DNA of 64,000 nt from Leptospira broomii serovar Hurstbridge str. 5399 (GCF_000243715.2 NZ_AHMO02000008.1:1909001-1973000); one strand, 5' to 3'; shown: positions 44,716 through 54,318, counted from the stretch's first letter. Program-made: numbers and translations. Notes: generated by a model from the sequence alone, not told the origin.

Positions 44716-45258
44716 TTATGCTTTCCACTCCTTCCATCCTAGATACATATTTCCGAAACCTGCAATCATGAACCCTGCGCCTGCCCATATGAGGATCGTG
44801 AACATCCCGAGCAGCGGAAAGAAGAGTATTCCTAATGCAAACAGAATGGTTGCGATTCCGCTAAATAATAGCCAGCCCCAAGGATAGGATTGAATGGAGC
44901 GCACTTCGAGAGCAAAAGAAATTAAAGTGACTCCCCGGAACACCAACCAAAAACCTAGAATAAAAGGAAGCGTGATCGCGGTTATTTCGGGGTGGAAGAG
45001 CAGGACGGATCCGACAATTATATCTAGAATTCCTAATGCGAGACTCCAACCCCAGCCGGAGAACCGATTTCGGTTTGATATTGCGAAGGAAATCTGAAAT
45101 AGGCCTGTCATCGCTAGTATCATTGAAAATGCCATGCTCAAGCCAAAATAACTTTGGATCGGAAAAAATAAAGTAACAATGCCGACGCCTATCCAAAGGA
45201 TTCCTACTATTACATGAATCCACCAATGCTTAGCTGCTTTCGGTTTTAAGGAATTCAT
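44716..45258 (-). CDS. HdeD/DUF308 family membrane protein
   Basis: The 180-residue protein has about six membrane helices in two similar repeats (IWIGVGIVTLFFPIQSYFGLSMAF and ILDIIVGSVLLFHPEITAITLPFI, read in parts). HdeD proteins help acid resistance in enterobacteria; the role here is unknown. It converges on the AraC-type gene by 29 bases. Upstream on minus is a 17-bp perfect palindrome at 45282-45298. Confidence 0.85.
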   Translation of the reverse strand: MNSLKPKAAKHWWIHVIVGILWIGVGIVTLFFPIQSYFGLSMAFSMILAMTGLFQISFAISNRNRFSGWGWSLALGILDIIVGSVLLFHPEITAITLPFILGFWLVFRGVTLISFALEVRSIQSYPWGWLLFSGIATILFALGILFFPLLGMFTILIWAGAGFMIAGFGNMYLGWKEWKA

Positions 45259-45281
45259 CCTTACCTTCCTATATGAATTTA

Positions 45282-45298
45282 GAATGATTGAATCATTC
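45282..45298. promoter_or_regulatory. 17-bp perfect palindrome upstream of the hdeD-like gene
   Basis: GAATGATT-G-AATCATTC has 8-bp exact arms and lies 24 bases upstream of the hdeD-like start, over the likely transcription start. An ATTATAAT palindrome at 45318-45325 is the probable -10. A repressor operator is the simplest reading. Confidence 0.55.
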
Positions 45299-45367
45299 CA
45301 AATATTAATGTCGAGGCTATTATAATTTCGGTGTTACGATATAATTGAATGGTTGATAATTGTCACT

Positions 45368-46042
45368 CTAACTCTTGAAAGCAACCCAGCCACAAACGTG
45401 CATTACTTGAAAGACTTGTTGTGCATTTGAGAATCCCGCCTCATGCAATAATTCCTGATAACGAGGTCCGGAAATTCTAGGTAGTTGTTTGACTCGTTTC
45501 ATATACAATTTTAGCTCGCTCGATTTCCATTCTTTAAAATTTTTTAAATAAGATTCTACGGTTCGGAAAATGAAATCTCCATTATGAGGTATAGGGTCGT
45601 AGAGGTCGAATAATACAAATAAACTTCCCGGCGTAAGTCTTTTAGCAATTTCTTGCAATAGGGAAAGTTTGGTCCCATCGTCGGAAAGAAAATGCAGGAC
45701 GAACAACAATGTTGCTCCCGAATAAGAGATATTAATCGGCAGATTCTGAACGGTGCAACATTCTAAGTGCAGAGAAGGGTATTTTACTTTGGCTTGGGAA
45801 ATCATTTCCGGAGAAGGATCTACGCCGGTAATAGAATATCGATCGGGCGCGACTTCCAATAATTTTTGAAAGTCCGCTCCTGTTCCGCATCCTGCACAAA
45901 GTATCTTAGAATTTTCCTTTACGAATTCTAAAAGAAGCGTTGCCACTAATTCCTTAACCTCGTCGTAAAACGGGATCATTCTTACGATTCGCTCGTCGTA
46001 GGCCTTTGCTCGTTCACGTTCGAAGGATTCCACGTATTCCAT
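45368..46042 (-). CDS. Class I SAM-dependent methyltransferase
   Basis: The 224-residue protein has a Rossmann methyltransferase fold with motif I KILCAGCGTGADF (about 46-58), motif post I GVDPSPEMISQAK and a later AKRLTPGSLFVLFDLYDP. SAM is the donor; the acceptor is unknown. An isolated gene, 109 bases from the hdeD-like start, transcribed on minus, and 44 bases downstream of the diguanylate cyclase. Confidence 0.85.
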   Translation of the reverse strand: MEYVESFERERAKAYDERIVRMIPFYDEVKELVATLLLEFVKENSKILCAGCGTGADFQKLLEVAPDRYSITGVDPSPEMISQAKVKYPSLHLECCTVQNLPINISYSGATLLFVLHFLSDDGTKLSLLQEIAKRLTPGSLFVLFDLYDPIPHNGDFIFRTVESYLKNFKEWKSSELKLYMKRVKQLPRISGPRYQELLHEAGFSNAQQVFQVMHVCGWVAFKS

Positions 46043-46086
46043 ATATGTAAGAAGAGAATTTTCTTCTCAATCCGTCTCGTAAGATT

Positions 46087-46989
46087 TTAATCTTTAGTTC
46101 CGGTTGAAACTACCCTGTTCCTACCTGACCGCTTCGCAACATACAACGCGGAATTTGCCGCATAAATGAGATCGTCTTCGGAAGATCCATCGGCTGGAAA
46201 CATAGCGACTCCGGCGGAAAGGGTTCCGGTAAGTAGATCGACGGAATCTTCCATATAAAATTTGGAGAATAACTCTCGAATCTTCTCGGCCCGCTCCAAA
46301 ACGGTTTCTCTTTGTGCTCCCGGCAATAAAAGCAAGAATTCTTCCCCGCCCAATCGGCAAGCAACATCGCTCTTTCTCGAATTCTCCAAAAGAATTTTCC
46401 CTATTTCGGCGATGAGCATATCTCCCTTGCTATTTCCGAAGGCGTCGTTGATTCCTTTCAGGCGATCGATATCCATGAGTATGATTCCTATCGAATGACC
46501 GTTTCTGGAAGCCTTGGAAAGCTCCGCACTGAAGGTTTCCATCATGTAATTTCTATTAAACAATCCGGTTAATGGATCCCTTATTTCGAGGTCTCGGATT
46601 CTATTTCTATCCCGATGACCTAAGGACTTTAATCTCTTTATCTTGACTTCCAGTTTCCTAAATTCCGTTTTGTCTTGAAATATATAGGCTGTTAAAATTT
46701 TTTCAGGAAAATCCGCTAAACGGATCTCCGCAACTTTAACTTCGAATCGTCGCTTAATGGAGGAAGTCCTTAAAAAGATATTAACTGCGTCGCCTAAAGC
46801 AAGGAGTCTGAGAACCGGGTACCAATCTTTTTCCAACAAGGATTCGTTTTCGGAAATTAACTCCAGTTTCTTTGCGTTGGAATTAAATTCTATGAGTCGT
46901 CCGTCGGAATCCGCTAGAATAACTGCGTCCGCAGTAAGCTCTAAGAAATTTCTAACTTGAGTATGTTCGCTCTCTGGGTTCAGTAGCAT
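46087..46989 (-). CDS. Diguanylate cyclase with N-terminal PAS-like domain
   Basis: The 300-residue protein makes c-di-GMP. Residues 10-112 form a PAS-like sensor (FLELTADAVILADSDGRLIEFNSN, AYIFQDKTEFRKLE), a short helix follows, and the GGDEF domain (about 135-298) has the active site GGEEF at 214-218. An RxxD inhibitory site, RKSD at 205-208, lies five residues before it, so product inhibition is expected. It is cytoplasmic. Confidence 0.93.
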   Translation of the reverse strand: MLLNPESEHTQVRNFLELTADAVILADSDGRLIEFNSNAKKLELISENESLLEKDWYPVLRLLALGDAVNIFLRTSSIKRRFEVKVAEIRLADFPEKILTAYIFQDKTEFRKLEVKIKRLKSLGHRDRNRIRDLEIRDPLTGLFNRNYMMETFSAELSKASRNGHSIGIILMDIDRLKGINDAFGNSKGDMLIAEIGKILLENSRKSDVACRLGGEEFLLLLPGAQRETVLERAEKIRELFSKFYMEDSVDLLTGTLSAGVAMFPADGSSEDDLIYAANSALYVAKRSGRNRVVSTGTKD

Positions 46990-47235
46990 CGAAATTCTTA
47001 ACCTGGGGAGGCTTTCTAATTAGAAGGTAGAAGATTCAAAAATCAACAATTTCGGGGTCGATTTCTGCCATCTGTAAAATCGCTTTTTCGGAATTTTTAA
47101 CGATAAAGGACTGAAATATTTCGTCGATCTAGATTAAAGCCTAAATTCTGTGTGCGGCGATAAGGAACGGTCCGTAATTCGAACGGAAGACTTTCCATAG
47201 AAGGAGGCCGGATTTTGCAGTGCATGGCGGAGATT

Positions 47236-48195
47236 TCAGGAATCGGAAGGTTCGTATAGATTCAAAAGCTCTTTTGCTTTCTTGAGTATGGAATCTTTTA
47301 ATTCCGGCGGATGCAACACTTCTATTTCGGAACCAAAACGCATCAATATTCCTGTCGCCCAATCTTGAGTTTCTAGGTCCAACTCCATTTCGCTCCAACC
47401 CTTTTTTGAAGGAAACGTCTTCGTGATTTTAGCGTACGGAATATTTCGTATCCGTGGTTCCAAGGCGGTTGTAATCTTAATTCTGACCGTATATTGCGGA
47501 AGTCTTGATTGAAAATCTTGTAACCACACCTCCCAATATTTTGCTAGGTCGAATTTTTTGGGGCGCTCAAACCTTTCCTCTGTTAGGCGAGTATTTCTAA
47601 TTCGTGATATCCTGTAGATCCGAATTTCCCTGCTCCTCCGAGCGACTAAATACCAGACTGTGTCTTTTGCAACGAGTCCTAGCGGTTCCAAAAGCCTCGG
47701 AGAAGTTTGACCTTCTTTTTCGTACAATATTTCTACTTTTCTATCTTCCCAAATTGCATCCTGCAAAATCGGAAGCAGAGGAAGATCCCGAATCGCTTGG
47801 TTCCAACCGGCTCCGTCGATATGGATTCTTTGACGAACTGTCTCGGCATCTTTTTTATAAGCCGGCGGTAATGCTGCCAAGAGTTTTAAGAATGCGGAGT
47901 CGAAATCCTTTTTTCTTCCTAGGTCCTCTAAGATTCGAGAGGATTGAAGAAGAAACAAAGAGAGCACTTCTTCTCTCTTCATCCCTGTTAAATTCGTTCT
48001 GTACCCGTCACTCAGAATCCAACCGCCCCCAACCCCTCGTTCCGCGTAGATCGGAATTCCGGCGGCGGAAAGAGCCTCCATATCCCGGTGAACGGTTCGT
48101 TCCGAAACTTCTAATTTGGAGGAAAGTTCCTTTGCGGTGGTTTTCCCCTTGGCTTGGAGATGCAAAAGAATATTCAAAAGACGATCTGCTCGCAT
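47236..48195 (-). CDS. WYL-domain transcriptional regulator (YafY/DeoR-type)
   Basis: The 319-residue protein begins with a winged HTH (RADRLLNILLHLQAKGKTTAKELSSKLEVSERTVHRDMEALSAAGIP, read in parts) and continues into a WYL domain with GLVAKDTVWYLVARRSREIRIYRISRI (about 178-204) carrying the W-Y-L motif, and a WCX C-terminal part. Such regulators bind ligands, nucleotides or DNA ends. It is divergent from a frameshifted SDR gene. A perfect 12-bp inverted repeat begins 17 bases upstream of its start. Confidence 0.9.
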   Translation of the reverse strand: MRADRLLNILLHLQAKGKTTAKELSSKLEVSERTVHRDMEALSAAGIPIYAERGVGGGWILSDGYRTNLTGMKREEVLSLFLLQSSRILEDLGRKKDFDSAFLKLLAALPPAYKKDAETVRQRIHIDGAGWNQAIRDLPLLPILQDAIWEDRKVEILYEKEGQTSPRLLEPLGLVAKDTVWYLVARRSREIRIYRISRIRNTRLTEERFERPKKFDLAKYWEVWLQDFQSRLPQYTVRIKITTALEPRIRNIPYAKITKTFPSKKGWSEMELDLETQDWATGILMRFGSEIEVLHPPELKDSILKKAKELLNLYEPSDS

Positions 48196-48211
48196 CTTAC
48201 AATCTTACCAT

Positions 48212-48240
48212 CAATATATGACATCTTCTGTCATATATTG
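48212..48240. promoter_or_regulatory. Perfect inverted repeat, candidate WYL operator
   Basis: CAATATATGACA at 48212-48223 and TGTCATATATTG at 48229-48240 are exact inverted copies with a 5-base spacer. The half-site TATGACA appears twice more in direct order at 48322-48328 and 48332-48338, near the SDR start, so the regulator may control both directions. Confidence 0.7.
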
Positions 48241-48362
48241 CAATCCTTATATTCAGAGGCTAATTTCGAATTCCTATCTTTTACCATCTTTGGCTACTGC
48301 CGCAGGATTCCATTTATTAAATATGACAGATTATGACAACTAGGGTGTCGTATACTGATGTC

Positions 48363-49246
48363 ATGATTGAAAAACCGTTGGATGGTAGGGTTGCGGTCGT
48401 TGCAGGAGGAGCCAGGGGCGCGGGTCGAGGCATATCGATCGCGTTAGGCGAATTAGGCTGCACAGTGTATGTCACGGGTCGCACCAGCCGAGATTTCACG
48501 TCCGAGCTAGGACGAAAGGAAACGATCGAAGAAACTGCGGAGAAAGTTTCTCAAGTCGGAGGAAAGGGAGTTCCTATCCGAGCGGATCATGCGGACCCGG
48601 AGCAGGTAAAATCTCTCTTTGCACAAGTTAAGAAAGAGTCGAACGGCGGTTTAGATATTCTGGTAAACGATATTTGGGGAGGAGATCACTTAGCTGAGTG
48701 GGGAAAAAAATTCTGGGAACAAGATATCTCCAAAGCTTTGAAGATATTCGGAAACTGTCTCAATTCCCATATCATCACTTCTTTCTACGGTGCGCCCTTG
48801 CTGATTGAAAAAGGATCCGGTCTATTGGTAGAAGTCACGGCACGGATTATAGATACAGGGGAAATTTACCGTACAGTCTTACAAAGTCTTCCATCATAAA
48901 TTTATCTCATTGCCTGTCTAAAGAATTACAACCTTGGCGAGTCACGTCACTCGCCATTACTCCTGGATTCTTAAGGTCGGAGACGATGTTGGATCATTTC
49001 GGCGTAACCGAAGAAACATGGAGAGAAGGGATCGAAAAAGACAAACATTTCGTTTCGTCCGAGACTCCTTTGTTTGTAGGACGAGCGGTGGCTGCCTTGG
49101 CCTCCGATCCGAACGTAGGTACGAAGAACGGCAAAGCTTTAAGCAGTTGGGGGCTCTCGACAGAATATGATTTTGTAGATTCGGACGGTTCGCGTCCGCA
49201 TTGGGGAAACTATTATTTAAAAACTTTCGGTGAGAGTTGCGATTGA
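48363..49246 (+). pseudogene. Frameshifted short-chain dehydrogenase
   Basis: The gene for an SDR of about 290 residues is split by a frameshift at about 48840. Before it, the frame reads the NAD(P) motif VVAGGARGAGRGISIA and runs into a premature stop at 48897. In the next frame the protein goes on with YRYRGNLPYSLTKSSI, whose YSLTK is the missing catalytic Y-x3-K, then LAITPGFLRSETMLDHFGV and on to 49246. A loss of one base (or four) in GTCACGGCACGG explains this. An error in sequencing is possible, but no long homopolymer is there. It probably no longer makes an active enzyme. Confidence 0.8.
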
Positions 49247-49274
49247 AAAGAAAAACGGATTCAGGATTTTATAA

Positions 49275-50099
49275 ATGATGATGATAGCGTGTTCGGTATT
49301 AGGAATAGTATTCTGTAGGGGAACTTCTCGGATTATCGAAGGACCGAAAAGTAAAATTGCGTTCGAAGATGAAGGAGAGGGTGGAATACCGGTTATTCTT
49401 TTGCACTCGTTCGGAGGAGAAGTTTCTCATTGGGAAGACGTGAGACAAAGATTGTCGGGGAGTCGACGAGTGATCTCGATAGAACTTCGAGGACATGGTC
49501 GTTCCGGTCCGCCGGAAGACGGGGATTTTTCGATCTATTCAATGACAAAAGACGTCGAGGCAGTCGCAAAATTCCTGCACTTGAATCGATTCGTACTGGT
49601 CGGTCATAGCATGGGAGGTTCCGTCGCGCTTGAATACGCAGGCGAACATCCGGAGCAAGTGGCGGGTCTTTTTATCGTAGATTCCGGCGGCGACCCTAAT
49701 GGAATTCCGGAGGGCGTTCGTGACGGTGTAAAGTCAGCTTTACGCTCGGAAGCGTATGAACAAACTACGTATGGATATTGGGAACAACTTCTTGCGAAAT
49801 CGAATCCAATGGTGAAGACGAGAATTTGGAATCAGCTTGCCGGGATGCCGAAGAAAACCGTAATCGGAGTGACCGAAAGTCTGTTGGATTACGATCCGAG
49901 CCCCGCTTTGAAAAACTTTTCCGGGCTACAATATGCGGTCGTTACGACTGAAAATAACGGTCCATTATCATTACATAAATTAGGTTCGGGATTTTCGTAC
50001 ACTGTCATGGAAGGAGTAGGTCATTGGTTGCATTTGGATAAACCGGATGAGTTCTTCCCGCTCCTCAAAGGGTTTCTGGACGACGTTCAAAGCAGCTAA
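49275..50099 (+). CDS. Alpha/beta-fold hydrolase
   Basis: The 274-residue protein has an N-terminal hydrophobic stretch (IACSVLGIVFC) that could be a signal anchor or lipobox-like signal, then an alpha/beta hydrolase core. HSFGG near residue 45 is the oxyanion region, GHSMGG near residue 108 holds the nucleophile serine, and GVGHWLHLDKP near residue 250 has the catalytic histidine. An esterase or C-C hydrolase role is possible. It follows the frameshifted SDR by 28 bases on the same strand. Confidence 0.82.
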   Translation: MMMIACSVLGIVFCRGTSRIIEGPKSKIAFEDEGEGGIPVILLHSFGGEVSHWEDVRQRLSGSRRVISIELRGHGRSGPPEDGDFSIYSMTKDVEAVAKFLHLNRFVLVGHSMGGSVALEYAGEHPEQVAGLFIVDSGGDPNGIPEGVRDGVKSALRSEAYEQTTYGYWEQLLAKSNPMVKTRIWNQLAGMPKKTVIGVTESLLDYDPSPALKNFSGLQYAVVTTENNGPLSLHKLGSGFSYTVMEGVGHWLHLDKPDEFFPLLKGFLDDVQSS

Positions 50100-50110
50100 T
50101 CTATATCCGT

Positions 50111-50647
50111 TTATGTGGGAAAGGTTCGGCGGTATAGTTCCAAAGCTTTTACGATCAAGTCTTTGGCCACTGCCGGACCTTCCGGTTCTTCGACTCTAAC
50201 TTCTTTCTGTTCCAACTGTTTGTACACTGAAAAGAAATGAGTGAGTTCCGCACGAAAAGAAGCAGGAAGTTGAGAGACATGCTCGATTCCGTCGAAACTT
50301 CGATCGCCGGATGCGACCGCTAAAATTTTTTCATCACCTTCTCCTCTGTCGATCATTCTCATGACTCCCACTACCCGAGCGGGGACCAGGCAAAGAGGAG
50401 GTACCTGCTCGGAACATAGAACAAGTATATCCAATGGATCCTTATCGTCTCCCAAGGTTTGAGGAATAAAACCGTAATGCGCCGGATAATGCACGGATGC
50501 GAAAAGAACCCTATCCAACTGAATCAGACCTGATTCTTTATCCACTTCGAATTTTGCTTTGCTTCCGGACGGAATTTCAACGAGAGCATGAACTTCATGC
50601 GGAGGATTGGGGCCGGGGCTGGCTTCGTGCCAGGGGTGTAATATCAT
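50111..50647 (-). CDS. ppa: Inorganic pyrophosphatase (family I)
   Basis: The 178-residue enzyme hydrolyses pyrophosphate. It has the family I signature GDDKDPLDILVL near residue 77 with the metal aspartates, HYPAHYGFIPQTL ahead of it and EIPSGSKAKFEVDKESG near the start. Length and motifs are normal for a bacterial soluble pyrophosphatase. It is transcribed alone, converging on the hydrolase gene with 11 bases between. Confidence 0.93.
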   Translation of the reverse strand: MILHPWHEASPGPNPPHEVHALVEIPSGSKAKFEVDKESGLIQLDRVLFASVHYPAHYGFIPQTLGDDKDPLDILVLCSEQVPPLCLVPARVVGVMRMIDRGEGDEKILAVASGDRSFDGIEHVSQLPASFRAELTHFFSVYKQLEQKEVRVEEPEGPAVAKDLIVKALELYRRTFPT

Positions 50648-50686
50648 GGTCTTTGATCTTAACTATCTCCGCCCAAAAGCAAGAAG

Positions 50687-51280
50687 TTACGACTTTTTAT
50701 TATGAATTTTCTCGTTACGTTCCAACATTTCCACGAATCGTCTAAGTCGCTTGATTCTTGTTTCTTCTTTTTTAGCGTTATGAATTCGAAATAATATAGC
50801 ATATCGATTCGTACTGTCCAAAGTTTCAAAAAATGCTTTCGCTTTTTTGTTTTTTTCCAGAGCCAGCTTTAGATCTTCCGGCACGGAGATTCGTCCTGGG
50901 GAATCATATGCTTTTTCCCAGGATCCGTTTTGTCTCGCATTTTCGATCGCTTTCAACCCGGCGGATTTCATTTTACCCGAAGCAATCAATTTTTCCGCCT
51001 TATCTCGGTTGATCTTAGACCAAATGCTTCTCGCACCTCGAGGAGAAAACTTCTGTATCCAATGCAGAGTATCGAAAGGTTTTTTGTGGCTATCGATCCA
51101 GCCGTAGCAGAGAGCGATTTCAATTGCCTCTTCATAAGTGACGGTTTCTATTCCTGATTTCTTTTTGGCGAATTTAAGCCAGACTCCAGCCATAGCCGAG
51201 TGATTTCCCTTCAGCCATTTTTCCCATTCTTTTTGGGAACGAAACGCAATCGTTGGAATTTCTTTGGTTTCCCCGCTCAT
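50687..51280 (-). CDS. YdeI/OmpD-associated family protein
   Basis: The 197-residue protein matches the YdeI/OmpD-associated (bacteriocin-protection) family: TYEEAIEIALCYGWIDSHKKPFD near residue 48 and FSPRGARSIWSKINRDKAEKLI near residue 78. It has been tied to stress and antimicrobial tolerance in enterobacteria, but its biochemical role is not known. It has no signal peptide and is followed by the ppa gene on the same strand. Confidence 0.85.
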   Translation of the reverse strand: MSGETKEIPTIAFRSQKEWEKWLKGNHSAMAGVWLKFAKKKSGIETVTYEEAIEIALCYGWIDSHKKPFDTLHWIQKFSPRGARSIWSKINRDKAEKLIASGKMKSAGLKAIENARQNGSWEKAYDSPGRISVPEDLKLALEKNKKAKAFFETLDSTNRYAILFRIHNAKKEETRIKRLRRFVEMLERNEKIHNKKS

Positions 51281-51295
51281 ATGAATCCTTTACCT

Positions 51296-52123
51296 CTACT
51301 TTTCCCATGCCGCAACGAATTTACGATGTTTTAAAGACGGGATTTTCTTTCTAGCTTTCATGATTTCTTCGGTATCGATATCAGCGTAAATAATTCCTTC
51401 CTCTATTCCCGATTCGGATAAAATTTCTCCCCATGGAGAAACGATCATGGAATGCCCGTAGGTTTCTCTTCCGGTTCCGTGTAAACCCGTTTGCGCGGGA
51501 GCGAGAATGTAACAAAAATTTTCTATTGCCCTAGCTCTTAAAAGAGGTTCCCAGTGGGCGATGCCTGTCAGTTTTGTGAATGCTGACGGAACGAATATTA
51601 TCTCCGCTCCTTTAGAAACCAATACTCGGAATAGCTCGGGGAAACGAAGGTCATAGCATATTACAGTCGAAATATTACCCAAATCGGAGGAAAAAAATAT
51701 CGGAGACGGTTCCTTTCCCGAATCGACGCTTCTAGATTCCCTATATTCTACTCCGTCTCCCGGGTCGGTGTCGAACAAATGAACTTTATAATATCTGAAT
51801 ATTTCTTTTCCTTCCGGACCGTAAAGAGCTGCCGTATTGAATACTTTGCCGTCAACAGTCGGAACCGGGTATCCTCCGCCCAAGAGATGGATGTGATGTT
51901 CGCGGGAAGTTTGACCGAGAAAATTCTCCGCTAATCTTTGAATCTCCGCTCCACATTCCAATTTTTCCTTTTCCGATCCGAGGAAAGAAAAATTTTCGGG
52001 AAGGCCGATCAGTTTTGCGCCTTTGTCTACGGCGTTTCGAATCAGCTCTCCTGCTTTTGCTAAATTGGCGGAAGGATCTGCATTACTATTTAGTTGTATT
52101 ACCGCAGCCTTGTATTTAGCCAT
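51296..52123 (-). CDS. Carbon-nitrogen hydrolase (nitrilase/Nit2-like)
   Basis: The 275-residue protein has the nitrilase superfamily triad: Glu43 in LPENFSF, Lys113 in YYKVHLFD and Cys156 in VICYDLRFPELF. The spacing and the RFPELFR context fit the Nit1/Nit2 group, which deamidates deaminated glutathione or omega-amides. It lies 15 bases upstream of the ydeI-like gene on the same strand, so the two may share a transcript. Confidence 0.9.
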   Translation of the reverse strand: MAKYKAAVIQLNSNADPSANLAKAGELIRNAVDKGAKLIGLPENFSFLGSEKEKLECGAEIQRLAENFLGQTSREHHIHLLGGGYPVPTVDGKVFNTAALYGPEGKEIFRYYKVHLFDTDPGDGVEYRESRSVDSGKEPSPIFFSSDLGNISTVICYDLRFPELFRVLVSKGAEIIFVPSAFTKLTGIAHWEPLLRARAIENFCYILAPAQTGLHGTGRETYGHSMIVSPWGEILSESGIEEGIIYADIDTEEIMKARKKIPSLKHRKFVAAWEK

Positions 52124-52222
52124 GATAGAACAGATCTTATTCTATCGCCATAAATTGGAAAGCTATTTGCAAAGAGCAATCTGCTTGCACGTAAACCCCG
52201 TAAAAGAATTCTGTTAGAACGT

Positions 52223-52822
52223 ATGGCATTCCCGCTTAAAGAGTTTCAATCTTTCCAAAAGTTCTGCGCAGCAAACGGTCATCCTGAAAATCCTTGGGCA
52301 TTGATCTATTTGCTCTTCGGTTTTTTAAGCAGCGGAGAAGGGGCTTTGAATGCCGTTCAGGAATCCTGGATGATGGGATTTCCGCAATCGCTCTCCGAGG
52401 AAAAACGAAAGGAAGCTTCCGACAAGATTTTGGAACTTGCGGACGAACTTTTGGACTGTCTACGCGGATGGAGAGAACTCGCCGAGGAAGAGGGAAGCGA
52501 AGCGGTCATGGAGGAAATTTTAGAGTTGGGAGAGGCAGTCCTACTCGAAACCCGGGAAATGGGAGAATTCTCCATGATCGTGAGAGAGGAATCCATGGAG
52601 ATCCTTTCCGATCTTTGTTCTACCTGCGGCGTAACTATTCCGAAAGGCGGATACAAAAAAATCAATCTGGTCGATTTCGACGATGCAGAGATCGCCGAAG
52701 AAGTAGAAGAGTGGATATTGGCCTTAACGTCCTTCGATAAGGCGCAAGAAGCGAGCGAACTGGAAGCAGGTATACTTGTGCTCTTCGTAAAAGTATTTTT
52801 ATTTTTCGTCTTCTTTAATTAA
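52223..52822 (+). CDS. Acidic hypothetical protein
   Basis: The 199-residue protein is helical and acidic (LAEEEGSEAVMEEILELGEAV, FDDAEIAEEVEEWIL) and ends in a hydrophobic stretch ILVLFVKVFLFFVFF that could be a membrane anchor. Two cysteines in LCSTCG lie near residue 132. No family is recognised. It is divergent from the nitrilase gene (99-base gap) and precedes a 180-base intergenic region with no visible gene. Confidence 0.6.
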   Translation: MAFPLKEFQSFQKFCAANGHPENPWALIYLLFGFLSSGEGALNAVQESWMMGFPQSLSEEKRKEASDKILELADELLDCLRGWRELAEEEGSEAVMEEILELGEAVLLETREMGEFSMIVREESMEILSDLCSTCGVTIPKGGYKKINLVDFDDAEIAEEVEEWILALTSFDKAQEASELEAGILVLFVKVFLFFVFFN

Positions 52823-53002
52823 ATTAAACTTTAGCTTAGGTCTCGAAGAAATCGCGGAGAATAGCTACATATTGCAGTCGCTAGATCGCTTTCTTCCCTT
52901 CAAATGTTTTTTGAAGATCGCCGAATTTCGTTCTATCGATCCTAGGAAATGGATTTTTTGCAATAAAGCTGAGATCGACTTCGTTGAATGTTTCTTGGTT
53001 CG

Positions 53003-54199
53003 TCAGAACTTCGAAAAGATTTCCCGAATCGCGGAGACCACATCCTCTATATCGCCGTCGCTCATTCCCGGAAATAAGGGAAGTGATAGGGTTCTCTGAA
53101 ACATCGAGTCCGCATTCGGATAGTATTTCTTTTCAAAGCCGAACCTTTGATAAAAAGGATGTTCGTATAAAGGAATAAAATGCAGGCTCGAGCCTATATT
53201 TCTTTTCTTTAATTCAGAACATAAAATGTCCCGATCGATCTTTCCGTTTACGCGATCCACCTCGACTCTAAATAGATGCCAGGAATGCTCGCCCGATTTT
53301 GCAGGTAAGGGTAAATGAAGAAAAGGCAATTCGGAAAACTCGGAACGATAAATATCCGAAATCAGAATTCTTCGTTTCCAAAGTTCATCGGCTTCGGACA
53401 ATTGAACGACACCCATCGCGGCAGCGATATCACTCATATTGTATTTGAAACCCGGGGAAACTACTTCGTAGTACCAGCCTGGACGATCGAAAGTTTCCCG
53501 ATTGATTCCGTGCAATCGCATCAACTTGATTCGCTCGGCAAAATGAGAATGGCGAGTCGTTACCATTCCGCCCTCGCCGGTAGTAATTCCTTTGGTGGCG
53601 TAAAAACTAAAGACGGTAAAATCCCCGTGAGTTCCTACCTTTTTTCCTTTATGAGTCGCGGGGAAGGCATGAGCGGAGTCTTCGATTACGTACAGATGGT
53701 ATTCTCGAGCAATTGCGTTCAAGGCGTCCATATCGCAGATTGCTCCGGCTAAATGGACGGGCATCAATGCTCGAACGGTTTTTCCGGTTTTTTTATGAAC
53801 CAAATTTCCTTTAGAGGAAACGCATTCCCGATCGATCGCTTCTCTCAATGTGTTTTCGGTCATCAGGTTGAAAATAGGATCCACGTCGGTCAGGATCGGT
53901 TCGGCACCGAAGTAACAGATCGTTTCCGCAGTCGCGGTAAAAGTAACCGCCGGAACGAAGACTGCGTCTTCGGAGCAAAGTCCGATAGCCTCTAGCGCTA
54001 AATGAAGACCCGCGGTCGCGGAATTTAATGCGAGCGCGTATGCCGAGCCGGTGTATCTGGCGAATTCTTCTTCGAATTCTTTCACTTTCGGCCCCGAGGT
54101 GATCCAGCCGGAACGGAGTACGGCGGAAACTTCTTCGACGGCTCTTTCCGAGATCAACGGTAGTGCAAAAGGTAAGAAAGTCTTTCTCGCTGTTATCAT
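53003..54199 (-). CDS. DegT/DnrJ/EryC1/StrS sugar aminotransferase
   Basis: The 398-residue PLP enzyme has ALNSATAGLHLAL near residue 57, the EDSAHAF motif near 173 with the PLP-binding aspartate, and the Schiff-base lysine in FYATKGITTGEGG (Lys203). These enzymes aminate 4-keto sugars of nucleotide-linked sugars for O-antigen or other glycans. I chose the ATG at 54199, with GGAGG ahead; further upstream starts lack support. No sugar-biosynthesis genes lie next to it. It is divergent from adenosine deaminase. Confidence 0.88.
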   Translation of the reverse strand: MITARKTFLPFALPLISERAVEEVSAVLRSGWITSGPKVKEFEEEFARYTGSAYALALNSATAGLHLALEAIGLCSEDAVFVPAVTFTATAETICYFGAEPILTDVDPIFNLMTENTLREAIDRECVSSKGNLVHKKTGKTVRALMPVHLAGAICDMDALNAIAREYHLYVIEDSAHAFPATHKGKKVGTHGDFTVFSFYATKGITTGEGGMVTTRHSHFAERIKLMRLHGINRETFDRPGWYYEVVSPGFKYNMSDIAAAMGVVQLSEADELWKRRILISDIYRSEFSELPFLHLPLPAKSGEHSWHLFRVEVDRVNGKIDRDILCSELKKRNIGSSLHFIPLYEHPFYQRFGFEKKYYPNADSMFQRTLSLPLFPGMSDGDIEDVVSAIREIFSKF

Positions 54200-54318
54200 G
54201 CGACAAAATCCTCCAGGGCTTCCTATAAGATCGGCGAATTTTTGGAAAAGATAAGGGGAAAACCTCCGGAATCTTTTTCTGAATTGAAATCCGAGAGGCG
54301 ATTCCCTATTCTGCTCCC

